Shown here: piece after piece, positions 22,082 through 35,788 of the stretch
How positions within the stretch are numbered: the first letter of the stretch is position 1
Layout: each line of letters starts with the position of its first letter
NCBI GenBank assembly: GCA_964020155.1
Contig: OZ026546.1
Span: 5,205,400 to 5,269,399 of the forward strand
Direction: 5' to 3'
Source of the DNA: Chondrilla cf. caribensis
Taxonomy: Eukaryota; Porifera; Demospongiae; Chondrillida; Chondrillidae
Length of the DNA: 64,000 nt
Made by a program: the position numbers and the translations under genes
The notes under the pieces: model-generated
The model's input: the letters and a program-made list of their open reading frames with translations, nothing else
The model's database searches: none
Told to the model about the DNA's origin: nothing

Positions 22082-22673
22082 ACAGCTAAAACAGTTTTAA
22101 CACACTTAGTAATTATATAGCCAAATTGAATGCAAGTTAATTAACAACAAACCATATTGTCTGCCTCACTTCCTTTGACCCCTCTCCCTCTCATGAGTGC
22201 TATTCTACAGAATGCATTCCATTCTTGGTACATGGTGTTAATAAGTAGAATGTTTCCTGTATAAGTATACCAAAGCATTTTAGGAGCCATTTCTTTTAAT
22301 GTATGGATCATGTGGTATAGTGGTGAGATGTTAAAATAATGTCCTATATATATGTATATATCCTGTACTGAAATTTGGAAATCTTGTTTAGATATCATGA
22401 CAAACATACGTATGTATATATGGAAAACTGCCAGAGAGGATAAACTAGGGTTACTATTCAAGTACCAGAAAAACTGCATATTATTATGACATTGTACTGT
22501 TGCAAACTGTCATAAGACACACACACACAATTATACTAATCTACATGACTACACTAATGAGTCACCTATTGAATCAGATATATCCACTAATTTTGTAAAC
22601 AACATTACTCTTCAAAAGAATACACCAAGCCCAAGTACAGTGTACCACATGTGACATTGGTTACAACAAATCA

Positions 22674-22720
22674 TATATATATATATAATTATATATATAT
22701 ATATATATATTATATATATC
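22674..22720. repeat. (TA)n tract
   Basis: AT/TA alternation for about 45 bases with small interruptions; self-complementary. Confidence 0.9.
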
Positions 22721-24679
22721 ATCTAATCTAAAGCCCTTGAATAGGCAAGGTGATGGATGGATCAAAAGAAAATCCGGTAATCACTATGTAGCTATGCATG
22801 ATGCAGTCCACTCTAACTCACATACATCATCAGGCTTTCACAATGAAATTTGTGTACATGTACATCCGTAAATAAATTCATAATGCTTATATTCATAGTC
22901 AAGTCATATTAGACTAGTCAAGCTTAAGCAGGCTTAAGCTCGATCTTCCTATTAACTCATCTACATAATATTATAGACTTATACAACAAACCCATTCACT
23001 CACCTACTAATATCGTAGCCGTCCCCGTAACCTTACCACTCTTTATGTTATACCGAATACTTCCTCCACTATCTGATGTACTGAATCCAGAGATAGTGAT
23101 AACGAACACATCAAACTGAATATGACCTCCTGTATTATCAGACATGATCCTGAGATTGTTTTGGGATGCATTTCGTGCAAAGAAAGGTCCTGGTACTTTA
23201 TCGCACTCAATCCAGTGATATTCATATCCAAGATGCTTAATTCCTAAGTACTCTACAAGTAAACGTCTGTCCACAATCACAACCAACAATCACCGCACCA
23301 TTTGGTATCAGAGAGCCTAGGAGATAAATAGCTAAAATTAATAGACTAAGTTCGAACTGAGAGATTAATTGACGAATATAGACTGTAGCAACTAAACGTG
23401 CAAATAATACGTTTCCATATACAAGGCCTAGCTGTAGATTGCATGAATGACGAGGTCTACTTAATGTTAACTCTACTCATTGACAACTTTAAAGCTCGTC
23501 TTGTAAAACATTAGTAACTAAAATCAGAGTAAAGGATAGGTTGGACAACAAGACTGTCATTGATGATATACCGTTTATTTCCATACCAAAATACCGTGAA
23601 AACAGTTCGTGGTCAGATTTAGAAGACTCTTCTTCAGATGTCCACCACGTAGGTACTTGAACGTCAATTTACGGAAAGGAATGGTCAATAGGATACATAT
23701 GCTAGAATCATGAATCACTCGCCAATACCATTTCAAATTTATGTACATGTTGTAAAGAAAATATCTTGGCTAGATATCTGAAGAGTATACAAGCCAAGTA
23801 TGATGCATAATGTACGTGCATGTGCAAAATGTTGACTGGCAGAGACTTTTTTATGGGATGAAATTCTTTATATAGACATAATGCAAATTCTAATCCTTGC
23901 TGCATTAATACAGACCAAGTTTCAGTCAAAAAATTTAACATGTCTATATTATGACAGTGAATTTAATATCTTTCAGCAATGAACACAAATATAAGAAACA
24001 GTTCTACAGACATCACCATATTTATAATTATGTTAGTCATGATAGATACCCGATGTGAGTCTTTCACTATATCTAGTGGTTACAGTAGTTGTACTACATG
24101 TTCCTATCATCCATGAGTGACCACTTTAGAGTGTCTAGCCCCTCGAGTGTGTATATTATATGTGTTTAATTATATGTGTGTGTTTATATTCATGTTGGTG
24201 TAGAAGAAATCATACATGAAATGGCATACACATCTGTAGTAATTTGATACACATACTGATTAGTATCACTTGACTGTATGGCGTGTCTCTTATCTCATCA
24301 ATCATGGCAGCTAGTCTTTTGCATGTCATGTCCGCTGCTTTTCCCATTCTGCCATGCAGTGGCCAAAAGCTGGAGCTGTGTAAAAGAGACATGTTCTACC
24401 TCTCAGACACAAGCACAATACCTCTCGACCTGCATGTAGAGTGATGGTAGAGTGTGGTTGCGGAAACTGGATGCAAGCGGGTTGAAAACCCATGTGTCAA
24501 AAAATGCATCCTGGGCATTACCTTAACCCGCTTAATGCCTTGGTATTGACTATGGCTCCATCCTGGTGATTTGTTGATCTTCCAAGTAAAACTTCCCCTG
24601 ATAAGGGCTGTATGAACTGTTCTGGTTCCATACAGACACAATGATAGACATCTGACATGAGATCCACCGTGAGGTCTCA

Positions 24680-25165
24680 TGGGGGGAAAACACATTATTA
24701 TTCAAATCGAAGAACAAAAATGTGATACAAAAAGGAAGCCTCGGACTCAGGGGTTACGTGAGGTGACAAATAGTCACCGGGTGTTCACTGCCCTGGCAAG
24801 GTCTGGTCCCAATTCACGCAAGACGAAGTCTAGGGCATGATGGAACAAAAGTCAAAAAAAAGAGAAAGGATTGCATTAGAGGCATGGAAAGCTTGTTTCT
24901 CCATTGTCGAGCATTAAAAGTCTGTTCAGTGGACAGCAATTTGCTAAATTCGCGTAGGGGTCTCCACTCGCTGCCACCATCTTCAGAGTCGATCTTCAAA
25001 TCTTCACCTTGCCTACTCACTCCTTCTGTCACAGCTAGTTCAATTCATTCTAATCAATGTTAGTGGCGTTCCTCTTCCTCATTTGATATAGCTAACTTTA
25101 TCTTCAATTTTCCACTACTTGCACGTGTTGACCGCCATCTTACTCAGGTTGTTGGGTCGTTGTGT
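24680..25165 (-). other. Block-2-specific insertion with a 73-codon ORF
   Basis: The flanks continue the paralogous sequence of block 1 (near 925), so about 490 bp are additional here. On the minus strand 24814-25032 is open (SEDGGSEWRPLREFSKLLST and on). I do not recognise it. No inverted ends or target duplication were found. It could be a fragment of a mobile element or a captured exon. Confidence 0.45.
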
Positions 25166-25484
25166 TCATTATATTATGCCGTATGGATGGAAATTCACTT
25201 CCAGCACACATAGAAGCATACTCAACTGTAAAATCACTGCCATAATCACATGCAAGGTTTAGGCATGTTGGACAGTGGCCATCCATAATGCAGCCAGCGG
25301 ATCAACAGCATCATGTTAAGCACCCTTATGCAGATAGAAACGGTATTCGTCAATCCATAGAAATACTGAGCTAACTGAGACCACCTTTCTCTGTGCTAGA
25401 TGCATAGCTAACTTCATGCTACCTGTTACGGTCTACATCCGACCACGCTTGGCTTTGAGAAGGGCTCGAGAGACCGGGAGAATA

Positions 25485-25500
25485 TACGGAAATAAACGGT
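25485..25500 (+). promoter_or_regulatory. Shared upstream element of gene E
   Basis: TACGGAAATAAACGGT about 50-65 bases before the ATG at 25551, followed by a TGTTTGGTTTTCAATGCCTA segment shared with remnant A. Confidence 0.5.
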
Positions 25501-25550
25501 TGTTTGGTTTTCAATGCCTAGAACGCGTGCTACAGTGATACGTAGGCAGG

Positions 25551-28500
25551 ATGACAGTCTCGTCCGCTTCAAACATAATATTATCCTTTATTCTAATTTT
25601 AGTGTTGAATGTTGTACAAGGTGAGGCTTTACGTTTGGTTAAATCATTAGGTTAACCTTTTACAGCTATATTGATCAATTTATCTATAGTGTTATTTTTC
25701 GCGTATACGTAGGTACGCTGACACCAAATGGCAACGTCTCAGTGGATTGTGGTAGTAGACAGACCTTTGATTGTAGGGCACCTGGTGAACCAATTGAATG
25801 GACTACGAGTGGATTGAGTGGAATTAGTCGGGGACCTTTCCTGGCACGAAATGCAGCCAAGGACAATCCCAGGATCTGGTCTACCGATACAGGAGAGGCT
25901 TCTCAGACTAGTGTGTCTGATATCATTATCTCTGGATTCAGTATATCAGACAATGGAGGAACTATTCAGTGTGTTAACGCGAGGAATAGTAATGTTCGGG
26001 GAATGGCTAGAATATCAGTAGGTGAGTGGTTATGCGAGATTTGTGTCGGTTAAGGACTACCTCTCATCCTGGCAGTGCTTGATCATGCATGTAAGTTATT
26101 GTACTAGGTTCAACTACGTGTATTATCAGACTAAATTAAAATTTGTATGTGTACAGGGATTTGTATACATAAAGGAATATGAGAAGGCCCATCCTCCTAG
26201 TTATAACTGTTCCAGCATCTAGGCCATAGCTTGATTTGCCTACATTAACATGATGTGACTATGCAGGACTAGACTAAGTTTCAACACACTCACCCCACCT
26301 GTATTCCTTTTAGATAAGTTGTCTGTTTTGATATCCATTCACATTAGCACTTATCTATAAAAAATTGTTAATTTCCAAAACTTCAGATTAATAATGTAAA
26401 TAACTGGAATATTATTATCAGTAATCATTATGTATGTACTATGTAAGTATGTATTAATGCAGAGAATAATAAAACTAAGGGAATGGCTAGTATATCAGTA
26501 GGTGAGTGGTTATGCAAGATTAGTGTCAGTTATAAGTTGTTATATAGACTTAGTCTAGTATTATATTGATTGAATACGTACATTAACAGACCAAATTCAA
26601 TTTTGTACATGTCCATGGATTTGTATAGGTGAAGGAATATGTGTCTGCCCCATCCTCCTAGTTCTAACTGATCCAGCATCTATAGGCCTTGCCATGCTTG
26701 CCTATACATTAACTTTTTTGATGTGACAACACTAGGCCAAACCATAGAAGCATATTAAAGGGCCCATGGCTAGACTAAGTTTTAACTCACTCACCCCTGG
26801 TACCTGTATTCTTTTTAGATATGTTATCTGTTTTGATATCCAATCACATTAGCACTTATCTGAAAGTTTGTCAATTCAAAGGCTTCCGATTTTGTGATAT
26901 TACTAGAATTATAATAATAATCATTATGTATAAGTCCACTGGCATTGAAGACCTCAAGGTCAGTCAAAAGTATGTAGGTATTAATGAGAATTTTTCATAA
27001 CTTTTGTCTTGATAGTCATATTGGGTTGGCAGCAGTTTATGTGCAACCACTGTCTGTGATTGATGTGCTGTTAATAATAATGACGACTTAATGTATATAA
27101 AATGTGTAATACAGTCACTGGCCGAATGTCCTGCATTCGGTAGTATGTAGGTTGCTAATAATTGTTATCAGTTATGTCAATCAATTGTCTGCTGATCTGG
27201 CCTTGTTCAGATCCGTTTTATTATTCCATCATTCATGGTCTCAGACATGACACATAGTAGCCAATGTCACAGTAAATGCTGTCAATGGATTAACTACAAC
27301 AGACAATGGAAGACATTATTAGGATATTCATCTTAGACTATCTGTTGGTTAGGAAATGATTACCTACGTATCAATATGTGGCTGGTTCTTTCGGATCATT
27401 GTTACTGCACTAAATATGTTAACCGACGTAATTCAGGTGGAGTCTGAGCGGTCTTACCTCAGCCAGGTAAATGTCTTTTTGGATAAAATGAATTTTTACA
27501 TCTGTCAACCTAATTTACGTACCTATACACCTATAGATAGATTTAAACACTGACAAAGTGTGACAGAGAGCAATGCACTTCACACTTTGTAACACACTTT
27601 GTACTATACTGTACTAAAATTAGTGAGATGATTGAAGCTACGTACATACAGGCTGGAACACGGCTGGCAGTTTCCATTTTAATAGATGATCATGGTAAAC
27701 ACCTACCAGAATGTATTATAAGCTCACACCAATAATTATTTTATCAGTTTTTGCATGTATATATAATACTTCAACTTGATATTGGTTCACTCTGAGTATC
27801 ATTCGTAATTTTCCATCATTTCTGCCAATTTATGGTACTCATGGTCGTATGTGTATATGAACTCATCATCATGATATTGCAAAGAGCTGATCAAGCATTT
27901 AAGGCATGTAATTTAACAGTGTGAAATGTACCAAAACACTTGTGGGCATTGTAAAATTATTTTCTTATACAGACAACTTTCTACCTGTCAAAAACCATGC
28001 ATTCATGAGTTGAACATTACCTAGAATGAAATTAAATATGATGTTCACATGAGGGAGGAGTCAGGAAGAGTGGGACAGACTTGATAAATTCCACTTATAC
28101 CTACGCATGCTCAGTATTGCATGATAACTATGCTACTACTGAGTCTTAGCATTCAATGATGGATATTACTTCTCAGGAAAAAAAAATCTGTGGGGTAAAT
28201 TCTGTATAGGGTGAATATTCGTTAACCAGCCGCAATTGGTTCTGATGAAATTTTGACGGATTAAGAAACAGTCTGTTAGTATTCTTTTACGTTGTTGTTG
28301 GATTTCTCTTTCTGCAATCGGAAATCTACTTCTTCTGCCTCATTTTCAAGTCCATCTTAGAACGCTTTGCTGCTATTTTGCTCTATACTAAGACAAGTTC
28401 TTAAAAATTGGCTGATTATCTGTAACTGAAGTCCATACAAAAGTGCAATATTGGTACACAGAAGAATGGCGGATGGCGGAATTGCGAGATGGCAGATAAC

Positions 28501-31500
28501 TTGTATAGCTTAGCCATACAAGCAAATTCGTTTCATAATAATAATATTATGGTGGATATAACGGTTTGGCAAATTAACCAGGGGCAGATCAACGAATATT
28601 CACTATAATTTAATAATATAGTATATTGTACTGTGTGTTCCCAAAGGTGCATTGATTACTTGCTAAATGTGTTGTGTTGTGTCATGGCTTCCACTATCTA
28701 TAGGACTACATGCACCTGCTAATGTAGTGGCAAAAGCAGAGACATGTAATACTGTTACTCTACAGTGGGACCAACCAAGTGAACCTAATGACATCACCAC
28801 TTCAGTTAGCTGTACTCCACCGTCACCAGGTTGTGCTGGATGTACAACCAGTCCATGTACTATCACTGGTCTCAATCCAAGTACTGAGTATGAGTTTACT
28901 GTGACTCTCAATAGTGTAATGTGTGAAACCACCATGAATACAACAGGGATTGGAACAAGAGGTGAGATCAAGTGTGTTAAACAATGAAAACATGACAGCA
29001 ATAATAATATGACTACTATTTTAAACATAGCGATAAATTGATATTTATGCCAAGTATTATACTCACATTCAGTCAAGACTAGCACAGGGTTAGGGTTTGG
29101 GTATTATGAGTAGGGATTTAAATGCCTGAAGTATGATTTTAGCCAGTTGCACCTATTAGTATAATTAAGGTATGCATGATAATTTTGTGTACCAAGTTTG
29201 CTCAGCTGGCAAGGCTTTTGCCCCTCTCAAAAGTACTCATGAGGGCATCTGCCCGCACTGCCCCCAAGGTTCCTACAGCTATGTAGACAGAGTGACACAC
29301 AACAATATTATATATATATATGACATATTATTACATTATTATGTTCAAGAATTGCCCTGCATTGATTAGTAAACTTGTTAGTAGCTGCTCACCATAATGT
29401 GTATTTCTGTATTTTCTGTAGACCTACGTGCACCTACTAATGTAGTTCCATCTACACAGTCATGTGATACAGTTATTCTAAGCTGGACCCAACCAAGTGG
29501 ACCTGCTGACATCACCCCTTCCGTTAGCTGTACTCCACCATCACCAGGTTGTTCTGAATGTACAATCAGTCCATGTACTATCACTGGTCTCACTCCAAGA
29601 ACTGAGTATGTGTTTACTGTGACTCTCAACAGTGGAGGGTGCAGAGCTAGCATGAGTACTACTACAGCTAGAACAATGGGTGAGATCGAGTGTGTCATAC
29701 ATATTAGGTGCATGCATGGTTAGTACCTGACATTTGTGGTATATACGTAGACAGTTCAATCAATTTTAATTGCAACTACAGTTTGTAAATATAAGAACAT
29801 TAATTTCTATCAATAAATCCTATCAGCTAATGATTTCTCCTACTTAGTATGATTTGCTTATATACATACGTATGTTATTGATTGATTCACTATGCTACCA
29901 CAGTGAAACCTCAATAATCCACCACAATATTGGGAGTCTCCATTTTATGGTATGTAGATTAACGGGGTTGGTGGATTGATGAGGTTTGAACCAACTACCC
30001 ACTGGTATGTGCACTAAACATCTCAGAATGTGTTGGATCATGGCAACAATAGTGTAAAAATAATAATTCAGTTGATGCACATCAGTGGACAAGTTTATAC
30101 GTATATTCATCTTGTAAACAGAGTACGTACATAGTCTAAAATTCAAGCTAAAATTTGTGGGGTTTTAAGTGTACATTTTAATTCGTTCTTTGAAAACTAC
30201 GGCAGATAAGCAGGTTTACCTTCTCTGAAGATACAATGTTTGGCAAAGCCCTTGTGCTCAAATACTACCCCAATTCCTTTAATTCTATCACTTGGCGGAT
30301 TTCCGGGGGAAATTATCGCCTGATACTACTATTTTGTCATCAAAAATTGTGACAGATGGCAGTATTGGTGGGTAGCGAGTTAGATGCATATCAAAAGTGT
30401 ACATTTTAATTTGTTCTTTGAAAACTAACTTAAAGGCAGATAAGCAGGTTTGGCTAATTATACTGTATGTTGGCTCATAGTATTATCTATAATATTATTA
30501 TGAATGTTGTGTACAAATGTGACTTAGCTCTTTCTCAGCTTTTCCTGCCCCCTTTCAAAAGTACTTTTGAAAGCATTAGCCCCACTACCCCCAAGGTTCC
30601 TACAGCTATGTAGCATTATCATATGACATTGTATACATTATTACTATACTATTATGTGCCTGTATTTCCATTAATTAGTAAACTGTTATTAGCGACTCAC
30701 CATCATGTGTATTACCGTATTTTCTGTAGACCTACATGCACCTACTGATGTAGTTGCAATTGTAGAGTCATGTGATACAGTTACTCTACAGTGGACCCAA
30801 CCAAGTGAACCTAATGACATCACCACTTCAGTTAGCTGTACTCCACCATCACCAGGTTGTGCTGAATGTACAACCAGTCCATGTACTATCACTCGTCTCA
30901 CTCCAAGTACTGAGTATGTGTTTACTGTGACTCTCAACAGTGGAGGGTGCAGAGCTAACATGGGTACAACTACAGCTAGAACAATGGGTGAGATCGAGTG
31001 TGTCATAGGCGTACACATCACACGTTAAATTTGGCATATGGTCTATTGCAATCAATGTCAATTGAAATTATCAATTCTAGTACAGTTTCTAATTTAAAAT
31101 AAATTTACATTAATCTGCATTATTATATCCTACCAGCTCATACTTTCTCCTACTTGGTATGATTTGCTATAATTATTGTTTAAAAACATACGTACATGTA
31201 TACGCACATATGATATGTATTGATTCGCTATGCTACATGTGTTGGCTCATATAATAGAGATAGATAGATAGATATTAAATATTTATACAGGAAAACCCCG
31301 TCAGTTACAAGACTGATCTCCCCGGGGGTCCTGTTATATAATATAAATCATGTAACTCTGAAAACCGGCAAAATATGCAGACTACTGAAATTAAGTAAAC
31401 ATTGTGTTGTCTTTATCACCATTCTCCCCGTTTACAGATGACGGGCTTCCTTCATGTCCCTCAAGTGTGGTAGCTGTTGCACATGACGACAACGATGCTA

Positions 31501-32538
31501 TTATTGTTACCTGGCAACAACCTCCTAATACTCCTCCAGTCACATCCACTACAGTCACCTACTGTCCTACATCATCACCAAACTGTGGAGAAAGTGTGAA
31601 CTGTACCAGTCCATGTACTATTAGTGGACTAGATCCTGGTACAGAGTATCAGTTTACAGTTATTCCAAACAACAACTGTGGAAGTCCTACTGGATGTACT
31701 GGGAATACAGCTACTGCAGAAACAGCTTGTGAGTGTGGCCATTTGTTTTGTGAGCGAGTCATACATTGCACATATACATACGGAATTTGTATATAGGCTT
31801 AAATATGTATCTAAGAACTTTGTTAACAACACAACATACCACTATATGGCTATATCAAATTTTCAAAATCCTTGTTTTCCTACGTGTAACATGATATGGA
31901 AGCCACCTACACGAATTCTCATGTACAGAAGGAACTGTGGACATAATATGCCATGTACGTAGTTATACAGGATGAATAGTAGTTTCCTAGCACACATGAC
32001 TACTGAATATATAATAATATCCACTACAATCCAATAAAAGTGAACAATCTTTATGCAGTTACAAACGTACTCTTCAAATGCTATTTATATATAATTATAT
32101 ATAATACATATATAATATGGTGTGTACCTATGAAAAATGTCTCAATAATGATATGCAGGGTGGCAAATTCAACACAATACATGTATTATACTATATATTA
32201 AAGGTTTTTTTTATAGGACATGGTGTATATATAGTCCCTTATATAAATATTTGTAATCATTACATCTATAATGTGGTGTACATTATTCCCCCTATATATT
32301 AGGTAAAATATCATGTCCACCAGCACCACTTCTAGCTGGCATACCAACTGTTGTACTCTTACTGGCTAATGTGATCAGTGTGGTGGTTGCTGTCCTCGTA
32401 ACAAGACACTGCTACAAGAAGACATCTCAAAAGAGTTCTCCTTCAAAAGGTGAAGATGTCTATGAACAAGTGGAGGGACCAAAGACCTATGAAGACATTG
32501 TAATGACTGACAGTCCAGCATATGGTCCAGTGAAGTAG
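25551..32538 (+). CDS. Gene E: Ig plus four FN3 single-pass receptor with three-tyrosine tail
   Basis: Seven exons, all phase 1: 25551-25620, 25713-26021, 28704-28961, 29422-29679, 30730-30987, 31438-31728, 32303-32538 (1680 nt, 559 residues). Signal peptide 1-24; Ig-like 24-126 (IEWT, DNGGTIQC); three cysteine-rich FN3 domains of 86 residues (127-384), the last two within similar ~1.3-kb exon-intron units; a different 97-residue FN3 (385-481); membrane segment about 491-515 (LLAGIPTVVLLLANVISVVV); basic TRHCYKK; tail with YEQV, YEDI and YGPV. The first two motifs are five residues apart, close to but shorter than the usual ITAM spacing. The frame is open throughout and every junction has GT/AG. 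Head to head with F, converging on G. Role as a recognition or adhesion receptor is inference. Confidence 0.88.
26459..26503 (+). pseudogene. Partial duplicate of the Ig exon 3' end
   Basis: The last ~45 bases of the Ig exon (AATAATAAAACTAAGGGAAT and on, to the ATATCAGTAG donor) recur with the following intron, inside intron 2 of gene E. No acceptor precedes it, so it should not be spliced. Confidence 0.7.
30168..30453. repeat. Pair of ~55-bp direct repeats
   Basis: A GTGTACATTTTAATTCGTTC segment with following GCAGATAAGCAGGTTT at 30168-30222 recurs at 30395-30453. It lies in the intron between two FN3 exons; it may be ends of a small element. Confidence 0.5.
31257..31272. repeat. Short (GATA)n tract
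   Basis: Four AGAT/GATA units. Confidence 0.8.
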
Positions 32539-33572
32539 GACAAGACCTGGTGTGTGTGGTGTGAGTGATAGTATTATTATACCATAATATTATACACAAG
32601 TTACAGTGCAGCTACTGGACTTTTATAATAGTGGTGTTTTGAGTGACAATTTTGTAAATTTATTCAGTAATATCATGATTGTTAATTGAAAGTCACTCAA
32701 TTTTGACTCGCAAGACAACAATTATGTCAAGTTATGAAGAATCTGATGTGCAATAATATTACTATTAATGTTCAATGCTACAAAAAGTAATAATTAAGTT
32801 CACACGCACGTATAGTAACAACACGTCACTGCTACTACAAGAATGAATTAAAATTAATAATTGATGCAAATAAGGGTATGTTCCCTTGTTAACAATAGAT
32901 TTAGTATAAAATGCTTGACCAACTAACACATCATTGAAGAGAATTGTAAGAAAAGAATTATAATGCAATAATATCCATTACTTTCTATAATTTCAATGAA
33001 TTCAATAATTGCTGCATCAGTAAGCTGAAGTATGTACATCAAACTATAGATGTGCACACAATTTTGTGTATGATTTTGTTATACACATGTATACAAACAT
33101 AATACAAACACACACACTATATTTAGCTGACGTTCCACAAACAAGACTTCATAAAGGGACTAATTGAAAACTGAAGCCTACTATATGCATGCTGGGCACT
33201 TTAATCTTGGGATTTCGTCTCCTGGACCATCTGTGCTTAGTGTACTTACATCTGCATTGAGGTACATATAAAATAGGTATAAACATGATTGTATTAAATG
33301 GATGAATTGAAATGGATAGATACTAATGCCATTGTTATAAAGAAGTATGCTACACACATTAATAATCTGGACATCCATTTATTATGAGGTCGCTGGAACT
33401 CTTAGCAAAATCAAGGGGTCTTTCTGGCTTATGAAACAATGATCGTGCTCCTATAATGCAATTATGACTGAATCAATTAGGGAGAAGGCAATTTTACACC
33501 GGACTGTCATTATAATGCTGTAGAGAGATCCGTATTTGTAAGCAATCATAAAAGCCAATTTCTTATACATAA

Positions 33573-33602
33573 TAGTAGTAGTAGGAGGGGGGGGGGGGGG
33601 GG
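33573..33602. repeat. (AGT)n followed by a 16-G run
   Basis: Block-2 counterpart of 11001-11031; an AGGAGG variant precedes the G run. Confidence 0.9.
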
Positions 33603-33632
33603 TAAATTAAGGTGCCATGTTCTACCTCTTAG

Positions 33633-33888
33633 ATTTGTTGATCAGTGCCGTCGTTGCCGTCCTCATAACAACACACTGCTACAAGAAGACATCAAAATGA
33701 GTCCTGCATCAAAAGGTAAAGATATTTATGAACGTGTGTTCCAGGAAGGACCAAGGACCTATGAAACCATTAAAATGACTGACAGTCCAGCTTATTTGTT
33801 CAGTGAAGTATATGTAGAGCAAGAACTGGTGTATGTAGTGTGGCGGGTAGTACTTGAGAGTACCACTACGTACCTCTACCATATGTAG
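33633..33888 (+). pseudogene. Orphan membrane/tail exon, block 2, frameshifted
   Basis: After a CCTCTTAG acceptor with phase-1 entry the frame reads LLISAVVAVLITTHCYKKTS, K, stop at 33698-33700. Compared with the block-1 copy one base is missing in ACATCTCAAATG, which creates the stop. Beyond it the tail frame stays open from the ATG at 33697 (KGKDIYERV, PRTYETIKM, SPAYLF, VYVEQELVYVV). The membrane part is also shorter than in B and E. A truncated alternative ending is possible but decay is simpler. Confidence 0.6.
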
Positions 33889-34596
33889 TAGTGGTGGTGG
33901 TAGTGTGTACATAGTACATATACCTGATTTCTTGATTGCAGTTCTCTGCATAAGTTTGATTCTTGTTCCAAGGGCATTAAAGCTACACTCCAATGGCAAC
34001 TTTGGATGCATGCCATTCCCAACTGCTACATTGTCAAATACTTTTTGACTACAAGAGCTTAACTAGCAAGCCCTCTCAGGCTTGATCTGTCTGGACTAGA
34101 CTAAGTCTTAGGTCTTAGGTTCAGATTCCATACTTCATAGCCAACCAATTTAAACTTCTTTACAATTAGGGTTGGGGTCACTTGCATAAAGAACTACAGT
34201 AACCAGCTGCAGAGCCTCACTCATCTCGGAAATTGTATAAACATTCCTTTCAATTGTAACCATTTGCACAATGGAGAACAGGTAATGTGTCAAGCCAATC
34301 AGAACACACTTTTTCTGTTATTATCATTACATAGAACTACAAAAATAACAGTGGTGTGCACATGTTGCAACAACACATGGTGATATTATTACATGTATGA
34401 ATTACGGAAGGTTTGTTGATACAAAAAGTAGTTGAATGTATTTGGATTCCACACACGTTGATTATCGATAAGGTGTTATCTGACTCAGCAATTCTAATGG
34501 AAACTGCAAGAAAATAAGAGCAAATGAAGTATTTCTCATTCTATATTACAACAATAGAAAGCAAAGTTCATTACCTACAGATCATTGCACATGTAC

Positions 34597-34601
<5 letters not shown>

Positions 34602-34655
<54 letters not shown>
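34602..34655. repeat. (CA)n microsatellite
   Basis: About 54 bases of CA, partner of 13297-13362. Confidence 0.95.
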
Positions 34656-34658
<3 letters not shown>

Positions 34659-35409
34659 AATACATACATAGACCACTAGGACATGGTAAAACACTTACTT
34701 ATTACAATCAATGAGTTACAAGTGCACTATTACGTATGGATGCTTATGTGATTCTGTAGTTGGGTTAGCAGTTAGATTCTCCGTAAGGTATGGTTGCATA
34801 TATTAATAATTGGCACGCACACAAATGTGACTGGAAGGTCCATACGTACTGCTACATAGCATGGACCAATCAGGGGTGTATACGACTGTGTATATAGTGT
34901 GTAGGGATGGACGAAATTGTATACAATTTACGGAGTATGTCAACCCAAACCATACATTTACTGCTGTATTTTTTCAACACATTAGCTGGTACATTACTCA
35001 GTACAAATATGTACATAGTCACACATTATACAAAGTCCACATACTCACTTGTGGTTGGTAGACCTATTGTTCTCACACAGCTGCATATTTTATTTCGTCT
35101 CCTGTTGAATGGCCTACATTAATATTTTCTTTAAGTTGGTCCGAGAAGTCAAGATCAGCATATGTGATCTGTAAGGGAGAAGTGATGATTCAATTGTGTC
35201 AGTTTCAACCGTTTTTCAAAACAATAATTTCTGACATAATTATTATACACATAAGTGAAGTGATGCACACTACATGATTATTTAATACAAATTATGAAAG
35301 AATTTTCACAGACAAAACTTTATAAGGAGAATATATCATGGATGTAATGTATATACAGTATAAGGATTGTGACGACTGTCAAATAGACATATAATTATAT
35401 TCTATGTGT

Positions 35410-35413
<4 letters not shown>

Positions 35414-35478
<65 letters not shown>
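35414..35478. repeat. (CA)n microsatellite
   Basis: About 65 bases of CA, partner of 14957-15008. Confidence 0.95.
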
Positions 35479-35480
<2 letters not shown>

Positions 35481-35578
35481 AAGTACACGTTTCATTCATC
35501 ACAACATAACAATGTACATACATAATTGATGTTAAGTGATACTGTAAAAACAACCACTCAGAAGCTACACAAACACAC

Positions 35579-35626
35579 CCAATCCTCATATCCTTGCTGT
35601 TCAACAGTTTCATCAGTGACGACATC
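35579..35626 (-). CDS. Candidate 48-nt tail exon DVVTDETVEQQGYEDW
   Basis: Same splice sites, length and phase as 15110-15157. Three residue changes, tyrosine kept. Confidence 0.45.
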
Positions 35627-35788
35627 CTGTAGACAAGTACAATGGGATAAGTTAATTACATTGATAAATCCACTTAGTCTGGTAGGTAAATGTGCTCGCA
35701 GAAAGTAAACAAAAAACAATGGAAACAATGGACTGTAAGTGTGGGGACGGATACTCACTACCCAGAAGACTAGTGTACATGAACACAC

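Larger units (their letters stand above)
21221..23560 (-). pseudogene. Gene F: broken minus-strand receptor
   Basis: Recognisable exons: 23500-23560 (signal peptide with ATG, but the donor GT is replaced by AC), 23004-23316 (Ig-like, in-frame stop after TCRVLRN and then a shift), 21775-22041 (FN3, 267 nt, open), 21387-21524 (membrane exon, 138 nt, open, Asn and Asp inside the hydrophobic segment) and 21221-21262 (42-nt exon, open). The FN3 has lost two cysteines kept in all relatives (SRD for SCD, PVF for PGC). Loss of the splice donor plus nonsense in the Ig exon make the full receptor impossible. The upstream element is still present. It lies head to head with gene E. Confidence 0.8.
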
